A stretch of DNA of 64,000 bases from positions 1-64,000 of the forward strand of contig JAWKQN010000020.1 of NCBI GenBank assembly GCA_041390125.1. Direction: 5' to 3'. The position numbers and the translations under genes are program-made. A model generated the notes under the pieces. The model worked only from the letters and a program-made list of their open reading frames with translations, was not told the DNA's origin and searched no databases. The stretch is from Gemmatimonadota bacterium. Its GTDB lineage: Bacteria; Gemmatimonadota; Gemmatimonadetes; Longimicrobiales; Gaopeijiaceae. The first letter of the stretch is position 1; each line of letters begins with the position of its first letter. Positions 50,887-60,067 of the stretch are shown in pieces.

Positions 50887-53115
50887 CTAGAACGCGAACA
50901 GCCGCGTGACCTTCAGGGTGAGCACGCGATCGATGAGCGCGTCGGTGCCGGGTGCGGGGTCGCGGTCCCGACGCTCGGAGTAGACGAGGAACAGGTCGCT
51001 CAACGGCGCGTGGATGAGGTTGAAGCGGACGTTGCTGACCAGCTCGTCCGCGGCACCGTTGTACTGCACGAACGCGTTGAAGAACGTGCGCGTGTCGTAG
51101 CCGTAGCGCACGCGCGCGCCGTAGAGGTCGGCGTCCACCTGTTCGCCCCCCAACGTCAGACGGTTGCGCTGGAAGGATCCTTCCACGAACCAGTGGTAGT
51201 CGGGCCGCAACGCCACCGCCCCGCCGATGGACGTGCGGTCGCCGTCGTAGAAGCTGCCATGCGTGGCGGAGAGCGATCCGGACAGCGGACGTCCGCCGTC
51301 CGACTGGTAGCGGGCCGTCACCAGGCCGAAGTCGTACTCGCCTGCCGGGACGGTGGCCCCGGCGATGGGTGTGGCGGCGGAGAGCATCTCGTGCTGCCGC
51401 AGGCCCTCGAACGTGAGCGTCGAGCTGTTCATGAAGGAGACCTGCACCCCGCCGGTGAGCTCACGGGTCTCCAGGTCGCCGTCCAGGTTCGTGTAGATGC
51501 TCGCGTCCACGTAGGGGTTGATCTCCGCCACGCCCCGGAGGTCGGGCTGGGGATGGGCGCCCACCGTGACGAACGCCTGGCGGAACGCACGCCGGCTCAC
51601 GAACCCCAGCCCCGGGTTGAAGCCGTCCCCGACCGTCTTGCCGAATGCGGAGACGTCCCACAGCGGGCTTCGCCACGCCACCTCCAGCTTTCCGGCCATG
51701 GTGCTGCCTTCCGCGTCCGGCTGGTCGCTGGCGGCGACGTACGCGTTCACCAGCGTGCTGCCGAACCGGAAGTTGCCGTCCACGCCCGCGGCCCGGTTGT
51801 AGGCGTCGTCCCCGCCGGTGGTCTGACGGTTGGTGAACATCACGCCCACGTCCGAGCTGGTGAGCAGGTTCCGACGCAGGCGCACCACCGTGAAGTTCTC
51901 CGGCTCGGCCAGGGGGTCGTCGCGGGTCTGCATGTTGAGCAGCCCCACGTCGAACGCGCCCATGCGCCCGGTCAGGCGCGCGCCACCCCCGATCGGCAAC
52001 GGCTCGCGCTCCGGCGACAGACCGATCCGCCGCGAGTGGAAGAGCTTGAAATCGCTCGGACCCGAGCCCAGGCGGTAGTTGCGGACCTGCGCGTCCTGGA
52101 ACCCGAAGATGCCGTCGTTCTCCAGGAAGAAGTCGCGCTTCTCGGGGAAGAACAGCGGGAACCGCGTGAGGTTGACCTGCTGCTCGTCCACCTCCACCTG
52201 GGAGAAGTCCGTGAGCGCCGTGACGTCCAGGGTCAACTGCGGTGTCAGACCCCACTTGAGATCCAGGCCGCCTTCCACCCGGGTGTCGGCACTGGTGTGC
52301 GTGATCCCTTCGGCGCGGCCGACGCTGCTCCACGGCTTGATCCACAGGTTGCGGCCCTGCCGCAGATCCTGGAGCCCGGTCAGCGTACCCGCCAGCGACA
52401 TCTTGTACAGCCGGTACTGCCGGCTGAGGGGAGCCCAGAACGAGTCCTCGCTGAAGCGGCGGATGCGGCGGGAGAAGTTGACGCCCCACGTCTGATCGGG
52501 CCGGGTGGCGTCGAAGCGCAACGTGGTGATGGGGATGGCCACCTCCGCGATCCAGCCCCACTCCTGCACGGACGTGGAGACCTCGACGATGCCCTCCCAT
52601 TCGCGGTTGACGTAGGCCTGGTCGTTGAAGGCCTGTGCATCGAACAGGGCCCCGGCCGGGTTGACCGAGAACATGAAGGCGTTCTGCCGATCCAGGTACG
52701 TGTCCAGCGCGAACGCGAACATGTCCGAGTTCTCGGTCCGGAAATCCTGCTCGAGGCCGGCCGAGAAGAGCTGATCCGGGCTGGGATCGAACAGCATGGC
52801 GCCGATATAGATCTTCTCGGCGTCGTAGAGCACCCGCACCACGGTGCGCTCGCGGGACGGATGGCCCTGCCGGGGGATGGTGGTCCAGAACACCCCGTCC
52901 GTGGAGTCGGCGCGGTGCCAGGCCTCCTCGTCCAGGCGGCCGTCCAGCACGATCGGCTCGTCGGTGCGAAGCGCCTGCAGGGTGGGACGGGGCAGGGAGA
53001 GGGGGTCCTCGACCGGAGCGGGGAGCGGGTCCACCCCACCGGCCTGGGCACGGAGCCCGTCCGGGAGGCCGATCGCCAGCAGGGCGAGCGGGATCAAGCG
53101 CCAACGCTTTGCCAT
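50887..53115 (-). CDS. DUF5916 outer-membrane protein 3
   Basis: This 742-aa protein has a signal peptide (IPLALLAIGLPDGLRAQ). The N-terminal carbohydrate-binding-like domain has IVLDGRLDEEAWHRADS, YIGAMLFDPSPD, and MFAFALDTYLDRQNAFMFSVNPAGA. The barrel has VNLTRFPLFFPEKRDFFLENDGIF and a terminal VLTLKVTRLFAF. It is closely related to the divergent copy at 53247, with which it shares a 131-base intergenic region that must hold both promoters. Role unknown: outer-membrane, possibly glycan-related. Confidence 0.9.
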   Translation of the reverse strand: MAKRWRLIPLALLAIGLPDGLRAQAGGVDPLPAPVEDPLSLPRPTLQALRTDEPIVLDGRLDEEAWHRADSTDGVFWTTIPRQGHPSRERTVVRVLYDAEKIYIGAMLFDPSPDQLFSAGLEQDFRTENSDMFAFALDTYLDRQNAFMFSVNPAGALFDAQAFNDQAYVNREWEGIVEVSTSVQEWGWIAEVAIPITTLRFDATRPDQTWGVNFSRRIRRFSEDSFWAPLSRQYRLYKMSLAGTLTGLQDLRQGRNLWIKPWSSVGRAEGITHTSADTRVEGGLDLKWGLTPQLTLDVTALTDFSQVEVDEQQVNLTRFPLFFPEKRDFFLENDGIFGFQDAQVRNYRLGSGPSDFKLFHSRRIGLSPEREPLPIGGGARLTGRMGAFDVGLLNMQTRDDPLAEPENFTVVRLRRNLLTSSDVGVMFTNRQTTGGDDAYNRAAGVDGNFRFGSTLVNAYVAASDQPDAEGSTMAGKLEVAWRSPLWDVSAFGKTVGDGFNPGLGFVSRRAFRQAFVTVGAHPQPDLRGVAEINPYVDASIYTNLDGDLETRELTGGVQVSFMNSSTLTFEGLRQHEMLSAATPIAGATVPAGEYDFGLVTARYQSDGGRPLSGSLSATHGSFYDGDRTSIGGAVALRPDYHWFVEGSFQRNRLTLGGEQVDADLYGARVRYGYDTRTFFNAFVQYNGAADELVSNVRFNLIHAPLSDLFLVYSERRDRDPAPGTDALIDRVLTLKVTRLFAF

Positions 53116-53246
53116 GGAGGCCCAATTGGCGTAGATCGTTGCCGAAGTCAAGCGGCGGGGGACACCCCTTCCGCTCGAGGCGCCCAGGCACGTCCCCACC
53201 CACGCGAGCGTCCCCGGCCGGACGCGCCACCCAACCCACGGATTCG

Positions 53247-55598
53247 ATGACGCGCGTTCGCTCCCGACGGGAACTCCTGTGGTGTCTGGTCACGACGCTC
53301 CCGCTCTTCGTCGCACCGGCGGTGCGGGCCCAGCAGACGGGAGAGCTGGGCGGCGCGTCGCTCCCGTCCGCCATCGACGGTTCACCCGCCCCCATGGCCC
53401 CCGCCACCATCACCCGCGACGCCCTGGGCCGGGCCACCGTCCGTGCCATCCGCCTCACGGAGCCGTTCCGGCTGGACGGCGTGCTGGACGAATCCGTCTA
53501 CGAGACCAACGAGCCGTTCGGCGGGTTCGTGCAGGCCGCTCCGCTCGCGGGTGCGCCTTCCACGGAGCGCACCGACGTGTGGATCATGTACGACGACGAG
53601 AACCTCTACGTCACGTGCCGCTGCTGGGACGAGGCGCCGCCAGGGCTGTGGATCGTCAACGAGCTGCGCCGCGACACGCCCGGGCTCCGCAACAACGAGC
53701 ACTTCGGCATCATGCTGGACACGTTCTACGATCGGCGTAGCGGCTCGATGTTCTACGCCAATCCGCTGGGAGGCCGCTCCGACTACGCCGTGGTGGACGA
53801 AGGGGGCCCCAACACCGACTGGAACCCGGTGTGGGACGTGGTGTCGGGTCGCTTCGACGGAGGGTGGACGCTGGAGATGGCCATCCCGTTCAAGTCGCTC
53901 CGCTACCAGACGGGTCCGGACCCGCTCTGGGGGCTGCAGATGCGCCGGTCCATCCGCCACAAGAACGAGTGGGCCTACCTGAACCCGGTGCCGGCCTTCC
54001 TGGCGGGACCCCAGGCGCTGAACCGGGTGTCGGCGGGTGGGACGCTCGTGGGACTGGAGCTCCCGCCCGCGGGCAACAACCTGGAGGTCAAGCCCTATGC
54101 GCTGGCGGGGCTCTCCACCAACCGCGTCAGCACGCCCGCCATCGACAACGACGGCACCGCCGACGTGGGGCTCGACCTCAAGTACGGCATCACCGCCAAC
54201 CTCACCGCCGACCTGACCGTCAACACCGACTTCGCGCAGGTGGAGGTGGACGAGCAGCAGGTGAACCTGACGCGCTTCAGCCTCTTCTTCCCGGAGAAGC
54301 GTGAATTCTTCCTGGAGGGCCGGGGGGTCTTCGAGTTCGGGCGCGGGGGTGGGGGCGGTGGTTTCGGCGGGGGCGGTGGAGGCGGGGGTGGCGGCGGTGG
54401 TGGGGGCCGTGGCGGCGGGGACACGCCGACCCTCTTCTACAGTCGCCGCATCGGGCTGGAAAGCGGGGAGCTCGTGCCCATCCAGGCCGGCGGTCGGGTG
54501 ACCGGCAAGGTGGGACCGTTCGCCGTGGGCGCGCTCAACATCCAGACGGGTGGCGTCGACGGTGCCGGCATCCCCTCCACGAACTTCAGCGTGCTGCGAC
54601 TCAAGCGCGACATCCTGCGTCGCAGTGCCATCGGCGCGCTGTTCACCAATCGCTCGCAGGCGGTCACCGCCGAAGGCTCCAACCAGGTCTACGGTGTCGA
54701 TGCCGCGTTCGGGTTCTTCACCAACCTGAACCTGGGCGGATACTGGGCGCGCTCCGTCACCGAAGGTCTGGACGGCAACGACGCGAGCTGGCAGGCCCAG
54801 ATGAGCTATGCGGCCGATCTGGTCGGGCTCGATGTGTCCGTGCTGGACGTAGGGGACGACTTCAACCCGGAGGTGGGCTTCCTGCGTCGCTCGGACTTCC
54901 GCAAGTCGTCCGTGGAGGCGCGCTTCAGCCCGCGGCCGCAGCGCTATCGCTCCATCCGCAAGCTCACCTGGAACGCCTCGCTCGACTACTACGAGAACGG
55001 CGACGGCTTCATGGAGTCACGGAGCCAGGAGGGCCGCTTCAACGTGGAGCTGGAGAACAGCGATCAGATCACCGTGCAGGCCACGAAGGCGTTCGAGCGG
55101 CTGGTGGATCCGTTCGAGGTGGCCACGGACCTGTCCGTGGCACCCGGCCGCTACGACTTCACGGACTACCGCGTGTGGTACTCCTTCGGACCGCAACGCC
55201 GGCTGTCCGGCACGGTGGTCTACAACTGGGGCGAGTTCTACGACGGCTCCATCCGCGGTGTGAGCGTGAACCAGGGCCGGGTAGTGCTGACGGATCGCTT
55301 CTCCCTGGAGCCCGGGCTCAGCCTCAACTGGTTGGACCTGCCTGCGGGCGAATCCACCCAGACGGTGGCGCGGGTGCGCGCCGACTACGCGTTCACGCCG
55401 CGCATGTTCGCGAGCAGCCTGGTGCAGTACAACTCGGGCACCGAGAGCGTGTCCTCCAACCTGCGCTTCCGCTGGGAGTACCGACCCGGCAGCGAGCTGT
55501 TCGTGGTGTGGACGGACGAGCGCGATGCGCGTCGCGGCGGCAGCGGACTGCAGACGCGGGCGCTGGTGGTGAAGGTGACGCGGCTGCTCCGGTACTGA
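53247..55598 (+). CDS. DUF5916 outer-membrane protein 4, with Gly-rich loop
   Basis: This 783-aa protein has a signal peptide (LLWCLVTTLPLFVAPAVRAQ), the carbohydrate-binding-like domain (FRLDGVLDESVYETNEPFGGFVQAA, YVTCRCWDEAPPG, GIMLDTFYDRRSGSMFYANPLGG) and the barrel with VNLTRFSLFFPEKREFFLEGRGVFEFG. Immediately after this motif is an almost pure glycine tract with Arg, Phe and Asp only at its edges (coordinates 54346-54420), absent from the other three copies. It ends in LVVKVTRLLRY with the aromatic C-terminus of an outer-membrane protein. Confidence 0.9.
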   Translation: MTRVRSRRELLWCLVTTLPLFVAPAVRAQQTGELGGASLPSAIDGSPAPMAPATITRDALGRATVRAIRLTEPFRLDGVLDESVYETNEPFGGFVQAAPLAGAPSTERTDVWIMYDDENLYVTCRCWDEAPPGLWIVNELRRDTPGLRNNEHFGIMLDTFYDRRSGSMFYANPLGGRSDYAVVDEGGPNTDWNPVWDVVSGRFDGGWTLEMAIPFKSLRYQTGPDPLWGLQMRRSIRHKNEWAYLNPVPAFLAGPQALNRVSAGGTLVGLELPPAGNNLEVKPYALAGLSTNRVSTPAIDNDGTADVGLDLKYGITANLTADLTVNTDFAQVEVDEQQVNLTRFSLFFPEKREFFLEGRGVFEFGRGGGGGGFGGGGGGGGGGGGGGRGGGDTPTLFYSRRIGLESGELVPIQAGGRVTGKVGPFAVGALNIQTGGVDGAGIPSTNFSVLRLKRDILRRSAIGALFTNRSQAVTAEGSNQVYGVDAAFGFFTNLNLGGYWARSVTEGLDGNDASWQAQMSYAADLVGLDVSVLDVGDDFNPEVGFLRRSDFRKSSVEARFSPRPQRYRSIRKLTWNASLDYYENGDGFMESRSQEGRFNVELENSDQITVQATKAFERLVDPFEVATDLSVAPGRYDFTDYRVWYSFGPQRRLSGTVVYNWGEFYDGSIRGVSVNQGRVVLTDRFSLEPGLSLNWLDLPAGESTQTVARVRADYAFTPRMFASSLVQYNSGTESVSSNLRFRWEYRPGSELFVVWTDERDARRGGSGLQTRALVVKVTRLLRY

Positions 55599-55704
55599 GG
55601 GCGGGAGGGCCCGCGATACGCGACAGGCCGCGGAGCGGCGGCCGCCGTTGGGGTACGGAAGACGGAGCGCCCCGTGTACCCGGGCCTCGCGGGCCCCCGC
55701 GCGT

Positions 55705-56253
55705 CTAGGGAACCACGAGTCCGGGCACGTTGGTGTCCACGAGGCGGAACCGCAGGCCTGCGTCGGCGCCGGACGCCGCCGTGCACATGGACCCGCCTAC
55801 CGAGAAGCCGGTGGTGGCGTCGTAGCGCCATTCGCCGCGGAGGGCCGCACCCATCCCCAGGGAAGCGGAAACCACGGCCACTTCACGACCTCCTTCGGAG
55901 CGGACCTCGGTTACGGGAGATCCGTGGACGCGACCGCCTGCGCGCAGCTCCGCCGGCGGAACCCAGATCGGCCCGAAGGAAGCGACCTCCAGCGGCGCGC
56001 CGGATCGCAATCGCAGCCTGGAATCGACGATCTCCCCGTGACCGGGCATGCCGTCCGCGGGCTCCGTGCGGCCTCCGTCCGTCACCTGCCCGACCGTGCG
56101 GAAGTCTCCGCCCCCTGCGTCTTCGAATGTGACGCGTACGCGCGAGTCGCCGACCTCGTAGGTGAGGAAGCTACCGTCCGAGAGGGGCGCGTCCCCACCG
56201 CACGCGACGAGCGCGCAGAGGGCCGACGAGACGAGCAGGGCTCCAGGCTTCAT
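55705..56253 (-). CDS. Hypothetical lipoprotein
   Basis: This 182-aa protein has a lipoprotein signal (LLVSSALCALVAC). It is beta-rich (SFLTYEVGDSRVRVTFEDAGGGDFRTVGQV and EWRYDATTGFSVGGSMCTAASG). I do not recognise a family. It is convergent with the DUF5916 gene 53247 and divergent from the ArsR gene at 56463. Anchored to the outer or inner membrane. Confidence 0.6.
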   Translation of the reverse strand: MKPGALLVSSALCALVACGGDAPLSDGSFLTYEVGDSRVRVTFEDAGGGDFRTVGQVTDGGRTEPADGMPGHGEIVDSRLRLRSGAPLEVASFGPIWVPPAELRAGGRVHGSPVTEVRSEGGREVAVVSASLGMGAALRGEWRYDATTGFSVGGSMCTAASGADAGLRFRLVDTNVPGLVVP

Positions 56254-56426
56254 CCAGGTCTCCGCAGATCGTAGGTGGCGACCGAGCCTACAGGAATCGC
56301 GCCAGCGCAGGATAGAGGCTACGAGGGAGCCGGTTCTCTACCGCTCCCCTCGCGTCGGACGGTCGACGCTCCACGGTGGGTCGGGCTCAGCCCGATCTGG
56401 CCCCACCGACACGGGCTTCGCCGCCC

Positions 56427-56475
56427 TTGACGTAAGAACGGCATCCCCGTATTCGTAACCATATGGTTACGAATA
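56427..56475 (+). promoter_or_regulatory. ArsR-family promoter and 26-bp palindromic operator
   Basis: TTGACG (56427-56432), 17-base spacer and TATTCG (56450-56455) precede the ATG at 56463. A perfect inverted repeat spans 56450-56475, with arms TATTCGTAACCAT and ATGGTTACGAATA. The -10 box and the ATG are both inside it, so a leaderless, autorepressed transcript is likely. Confidence 0.78.
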
Positions 56476-56819
56476 GCGCACTGGCCGATCCAGCCCTGGA
56501 CCGGACCCTCCATGCCCTGGCCGACCCGACCCGTCGGGCGCTCCTGGCGCGTCTGGCCCGAGGCGAAGCCTCCGTGGGCGAGCTCGCGGAGCCGTTCGCC
56601 ATCTCGCGTCCGGCGATCTCCAAGCACCTGCGGGTGCTGGAGGAGGCCCACCTGGTGCGGCGGACCCGGGAGGGTCGGGTGAGCCGCTGCGTCCTGGACG
56701 CCGCGCCGCTCAAGGACGTGGCGGCCTGGGTGGCGCGGTACGAGGCGTTCTGGGAACAGCAGCTGGACGCGCTGGCGCGCTACCTCGCGGACACCACGAC
56801 GGGAGGGGAGGACGGGTGA
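56463..56819 (+). CDS. ArsR-family (SdpR-like) repressor
   Basis: This 118-aa winged-helix protein has ALADPTRRALLARLARGEASVGELAEPFAISRPAISKHLRVLEEAHLVRRTREGRVSRCVLD. The recognition helix is ISRPAISKHLRVLEEA. It has no metal-binding CxC motif. It precedes an AHSA1-type gene with overlapping stop and start (56816-56819), a very common pairing in which the ArsR protein represses its own operon. Its start codon lies in the centre of the operator. Confidence 0.9.
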   Translation: MVTNSALADPALDRTLHALADPTRRALLARLARGEASVGELAEPFAISRPAISKHLRVLEEAHLVRRTREGRVSRCVLDAAPLKDVAAWVARYEAFWEQQLDALARYLADTTTGGEDG

Positions 56820-57364
56820 TGAGCCGAGCGAAGACGGACAGGGCGCAGACGGCGACCGGAACGGACGGACACGCCAGCCGGGAGGCGAGGGATGCCACCG
56901 GGGCGAGCCCCGCCGACGCGGACCCGAGGCCGGGCGTACCGCGCACGACGGTCCGCGTGACGCGGCAGGTGCCGGCCCCTCCGGCTCGGGTCTTCGAGGC
57001 CTGGACGACCCCCGACCAGATGAAGGCCTGGGCGTGCCCGGAAGGCGCGACCGTGGAGGCCGTGGAGGTGGATCTGCGCGTCGGAGGAGCCTGGGAGATC
57101 CGGATGCAGGCCGGCGAGGAGCGCTACACCGCCCACGGCACGTACCGCGCGGTGGAGCCGCCCGCGAGGCTGGTCTACACCTGGGACTGGCGGGAAGCGG
57201 GACGGGAGGTGGGCGAGACCGTGGTGACGGTCGAGTTCCGTGCGGTCGCCGAGGGCACGGAGGTGGTGGTGGTGCACACCGGTTTCGCGAGCGCCGAGTC
57301 GTGCGCTGGGCATCGCATCGGGTGGGACAGCTGCCTGGACCGCTTCGGGAGCCTCTTCTCCTGA
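56816..57364 (+). CDS. SRPBCC (AHSA1-type) protein
   Basis: This 182-aa protein carries an Aha1-like START fold: VPAPPARVFEAWTTPDQMKAWACPEGATVEAVEVDLRVGGAWEIRMQAGEERYTAHGTYRAVEPPARLVYTWDW, then VEFRAVAEGTEVVVVHTGFASAESCAGHRIGWDSCLDRFGS. The first 40 residues are charged and low-complexity and differ from the family. It starts with GTG 56816 or ATG 56819. It may sequester a hydrophobic ligand or affect an Hsp90-like chaperone, and no function is proven. Confidence 0.87.
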   Translation: MMSRAKTDRAQTATGTDGHASREARDATGASPADADPRPGVPRTTVRVTRQVPAPPARVFEAWTTPDQMKAWACPEGATVEAVEVDLRVGGAWEIRMQAGEERYTAHGTYRAVEPPARLVYTWDWREAGREVGETVVTVEFRAVAEGTEVVVVHTGFASAESCAGHRIGWDSCLDRFGSLFS

Positions 57365-57397
57365 AACGGTCCGAGCGCCGCCACGTACCACGACGGC

Positions 57398-58432
57398 GTG
57401 CGCACCCTTCTGCTGCTCCTGGTCTCCGCGTCGGCCCTGGCCGCGCAGGATCCGTCCGCCGTCTGGTCCGTCCAGGAGTGGCGGCCCGGCGTCCACGCGA
57501 GCGTGGTCAGGGACGGTGTGCCCTGGGCGCAATACGCCACGTCTCTCATCGTCGTAGGGGACGACGGCGTCCTCGTCGTCGACACGCGCGACACGCCCCG
57601 GGCCGCGCTCGACCTGCTGGCCCACGTGCGCCGCATCACGGACCGGCCGGTGCGCTGGGTGGTCAACACGCACTGGCACTGGGATCACATGGGAGGGAAC
57701 CAGGTCTTCGCGGACTCGTTCCCGGACGTGGAGATCGTCGCACATGCCGAGACTGCGCGTCGCATCCGGGAGGACGGCGCCGCACGCTTCGCCGAGGAGA
57801 CCCAGCGCCTGGAGGCGCGGGTCGAACGGCTCGAGCGCTGGCAGGCGCAAGGTCGCACCGACGACGGCCAGGTCCTGGCGGACGACGACCGGGCGCAGAT
57901 CACCGCCGTGCTCGCGCGCGACCGGAAGCGCATCCAGGACCTGAGCGCGGTGCGCATCGTTCCTCCCACGCTCGAGGTCACCGAGGCGTGGAGTCCCCCG
58001 GGGTGGCCGGAGCTGCGGGTGCTGCACCCCGGCCCTGCCCACACCGACGGCGATCTCGTGGTGCTGGTGACCGACCAGGGCGTCGGCGCCATCGGCGACC
58101 TGATCGAGCACGGGCTGCCGTGGTTCGGCGACGGCACCGTGCGCGGCACGGCGCAGGCGCTCGCACGCATCGATGCGCTGGACCCCACTCCGCTCCTCCT
58201 GCCCGGTCATGGACCGATTCCGACGGACCACGCGCTGCGCCGCGGCCAGCGCGCGTTCCTCGACGCCGTGGACGCGGCCCTGCGCGCGCCCGATGGGTCG
58301 TGGCGGTCGTTGGAGGAGGCGCGCGCGGCGCTGGACGCCGACGCCCACCGGGGCGCTTTCCCGGACATCTCCGACGCCGCCTGGGCGGAATGGGTGGACA
58401 GCGTGCTGGAGCAGCGGCGCGGGGAGGGGTAG
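57398..58432 (+). CDS. Secreted metallo-beta-lactamase-fold hydrolase
   Basis: This 344-aa protein has a signal peptide (LLLLLVSASALAAQ) and starts with GTG at 57398. The metal site is visible: NTHWHWDHMGGN (H-x-H-x-D-H), then IVAHAETARRI and LHPGPAHTDGDLVVLV with a further histidine, and LLLPGHGPIPTDHAL. This is the pattern of the MBL fold with two zinc ions. A helical insert (residues 125-185) is seen. The substrate is unknown. It could act on lactones, nucleotides or amides. Confidence 0.86.
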   Translation: MRTLLLLLVSASALAAQDPSAVWSVQEWRPGVHASVVRDGVPWAQYATSLIVVGDDGVLVVDTRDTPRAALDLLAHVRRITDRPVRWVVNTHWHWDHMGGNQVFADSFPDVEIVAHAETARRIREDGAARFAEETQRLEARVERLERWQAQGRTDDGQVLADDDRAQITAVLARDRKRIQDLSAVRIVPPTLEVTEAWSPPGWPELRVLHPGPAHTDGDLVVLVTDQGVGAIGDLIEHGLPWFGDGTVRGTAQALARIDALDPTPLLLPGHGPIPTDHALRRGQRAFLDAVDAALRAPDGSWRSLEEARAALDADAHRGAFPDISDAAWAEWVDSVLEQRRGEG

Positions 58433-58454
58433 CGGGCCGGCCTCCGTCCCGACG

Positions 58455-58513
58455 TTGCGCCGGGTGGCCGCACTCTTTAGTATAGACATAACTATACTAA
58501 CTGTGTCTATACT
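58455..58513 (+). promoter_or_regulatory. AT-rich promoter with nested operators before the ATPase gene
   Basis: TTGCGC (58455-58460) and TAGTAT (58478-58483) are 17 bases apart. TTAGTATAG-acataa-CTATACTAA (58477-58500) is a perfect 9-bp-arm palindrome covering the -10. AGTATAGACA (58479-58488) also pairs with TGTCTATACT (58504-58513), giving three TATAG half-sites. It is strikingly AT-rich in a GC-rich background. Confidence 0.7.
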
Positions 58514-58527
58514 GGAGCGGCCGGCGC

Positions 58528-60006
58528 ATGGATCGACCGTTGGACCTGTTCGACCGGGAGCGGGAATGGGTCGACCTGGTCGAGTTCCTGGGCGGAAAGG
58601 CTTCCATCCGACTCGGGATCGTCTACGGACGCCGTCGTCAGGGGAAGAGCTGGCTGCTGCGCCGGGTGGTACGCGCCGCCGGTGGCGTCTACATGATGGC
58701 GCTGCAGCACGACCGCCTGTCCGCCCTCCAGCGCTTCGCGGAGGCGGTCGCCGCCGCCTCCGGGATCCCGGGGGCGGGCTTCCGATTCGAGAGCTGGGAA
58801 GAGGCCCTGCGTACCGCACACCGGGTCCTTGCTGGAGCGGAGCAACGGCTGCTGGTCTTCGACGAGTATCCCTATCTGTTGGAGCACAGTCCCGAGCTGT
58901 CCTCCGTTTTGCAGGAGTTCTACGACACCGTCCGCGACCAGTCGTCCCTCCCCCCCATCCGCGTGATCCTCTGCGGGTCAGCCATCTCGGTGATGGAGGA
59001 GCTCCTGAGCGGTCCGTCGCCGCTCCGGGGCCGGACCGGTCTGGAGATGCGCGTACACGCCTTCGACCACCGGACCTCGGCCAGGTACTGGGACGCCGGC
59101 GTAGACGAGATCGCGTTTCGGGTCGACGCGGTGCTCGGGGGGACCGCGGGCTACCGGGACCTCGTGCAGGCCGATCTTCCCCGCCGGGCCCAGGACTTCC
59201 CCCTCTGGCTGTCCAGAACCGTGCTGAACCCCGCGTCGGCGCTCTTCACGGAGGCCGACTTCCTGCTCCGCGAGGATCCGCGGATCCGGGACCGCGCTCC
59301 GTACTATGCGATCCTGGAGGCGGTCAGTGACGGGAAAGGGTCGCCTACGGCGATCGGTGCTGCAGTGGGGCGGGAGCGTACCGCCTTGGCGCACCCGCTC
59401 GGCGTGCTTCTCTCCTCGGGCTTCATCCTGTCATCCGAGGACGTACGCAAGCAGCGCAACGCGTCCATCCGCGTCGCCGACCCCATCATCCGCTTCCACC
59501 ATCTCATCACGCGACCGCGTCTGTTCCAGTTCGAGGAACGGCGCTTCGAGCCCGCGTGGGAGGCCTCCAGGTCCACCTTCCATTCCCAGATCCTGGGTCC
59601 CCATTTCGAGCATCTGGCCCGCGAATGGGTGCGTCACTTCGCTTCTGAAATCACGCTGGGGGGCCGCGTGGGGGAGGTCGGCTCCACCACCATTCCGGAC
59701 CGCCAGGCGCGGGTGACGCATGAGATCGACGTCGTCGGACTCGCCGCCGGTGAGCGCAGTCAGAACCGGTCGTCGCGGATCCTGGTCATCGGAGAGGCCA
59801 AGAGTTCCGATCGGAAGCGGACCCCCGACGATCTCCGCCGCCTGGAGCGGATGAGGGCGCTGCTCGAAGCGGACGGTGCCGATTGCTCCGGGGCGAAACT
59901 GCTGCTGTTCGGTCGCTCCGGCTTCGCCGACGCCCTCCACTCTGTCGCGCGCGGACGCGGAGATGTGGGACTCGTGGACCTTGCGCGGATCTACCAGGGG
60001 GAATGA
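58528..60006 (+). CDS. AAA ATPase with C-terminal PD-(D/E)XK-like domain (DUF234 type)
   Basis: This 492-aa protein has a Walker A loop at residues 34-41 (GRRRQGKS) and a Walker B at about 109-113 (LVFDEYPYL). A sensor-like segment RVILCGSAISVMEELLSG follows. Next is a winged-helix region (ILEAVSDGKGSPTAIGAAVGRERTALAHPLGVLLSSGFI). The C-terminus carries HEIDVVGLAAGERSQNRSSRILVIGEAKSSD, with the E-D...E-x-K layout of PD-(D/E)XK nucleases. This is the architecture of the archaeal-type ATPase/DUF234 family, whose role is unknown, with defence or mobile-element functions suspected. Confidence 0.8.
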   Translation: MDRPLDLFDREREWVDLVEFLGGKASIRLGIVYGRRRQGKSWLLRRVVRAAGGVYMMALQHDRLSALQRFAEAVAAASGIPGAGFRFESWEEALRTAHRVLAGAEQRLLVFDEYPYLLEHSPELSSVLQEFYDTVRDQSSLPPIRVILCGSAISVMEELLSGPSPLRGRTGLEMRVHAFDHRTSARYWDAGVDEIAFRVDAVLGGTAGYRDLVQADLPRRAQDFPLWLSRTVLNPASALFTEADFLLREDPRIRDRAPYYAILEAVSDGKGSPTAIGAAVGRERTALAHPLGVLLSSGFILSSEDVRKQRNASIRVADPIIRFHHLITRPRLFQFEERRFEPAWEASRSTFHSQILGPHFEHLAREWVRHFASEITLGGRVGEVGSTTIPDRQARVTHEIDVVGLAAGERSQNRSSRILVIGEAKSSDRKRTPDDLRRLERMRALLEADGADCSGAKLLLFGRSGFADALHSVARGRGDVGLVDLARIYQGE

Positions 60007-60067
60007 GGGGCCGAGCAGGCCACCGGTGCCGGCGCGCGGCGAGACCCGTTGACGCCCGCGCGCCTTC

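Noticed and set aside
50779..53250. An 823-residue plus-strand frame opposite DUF5916 protein 3
   Set aside because: Antisense shadow of a clear family protein with signal peptide and barrel motifs.
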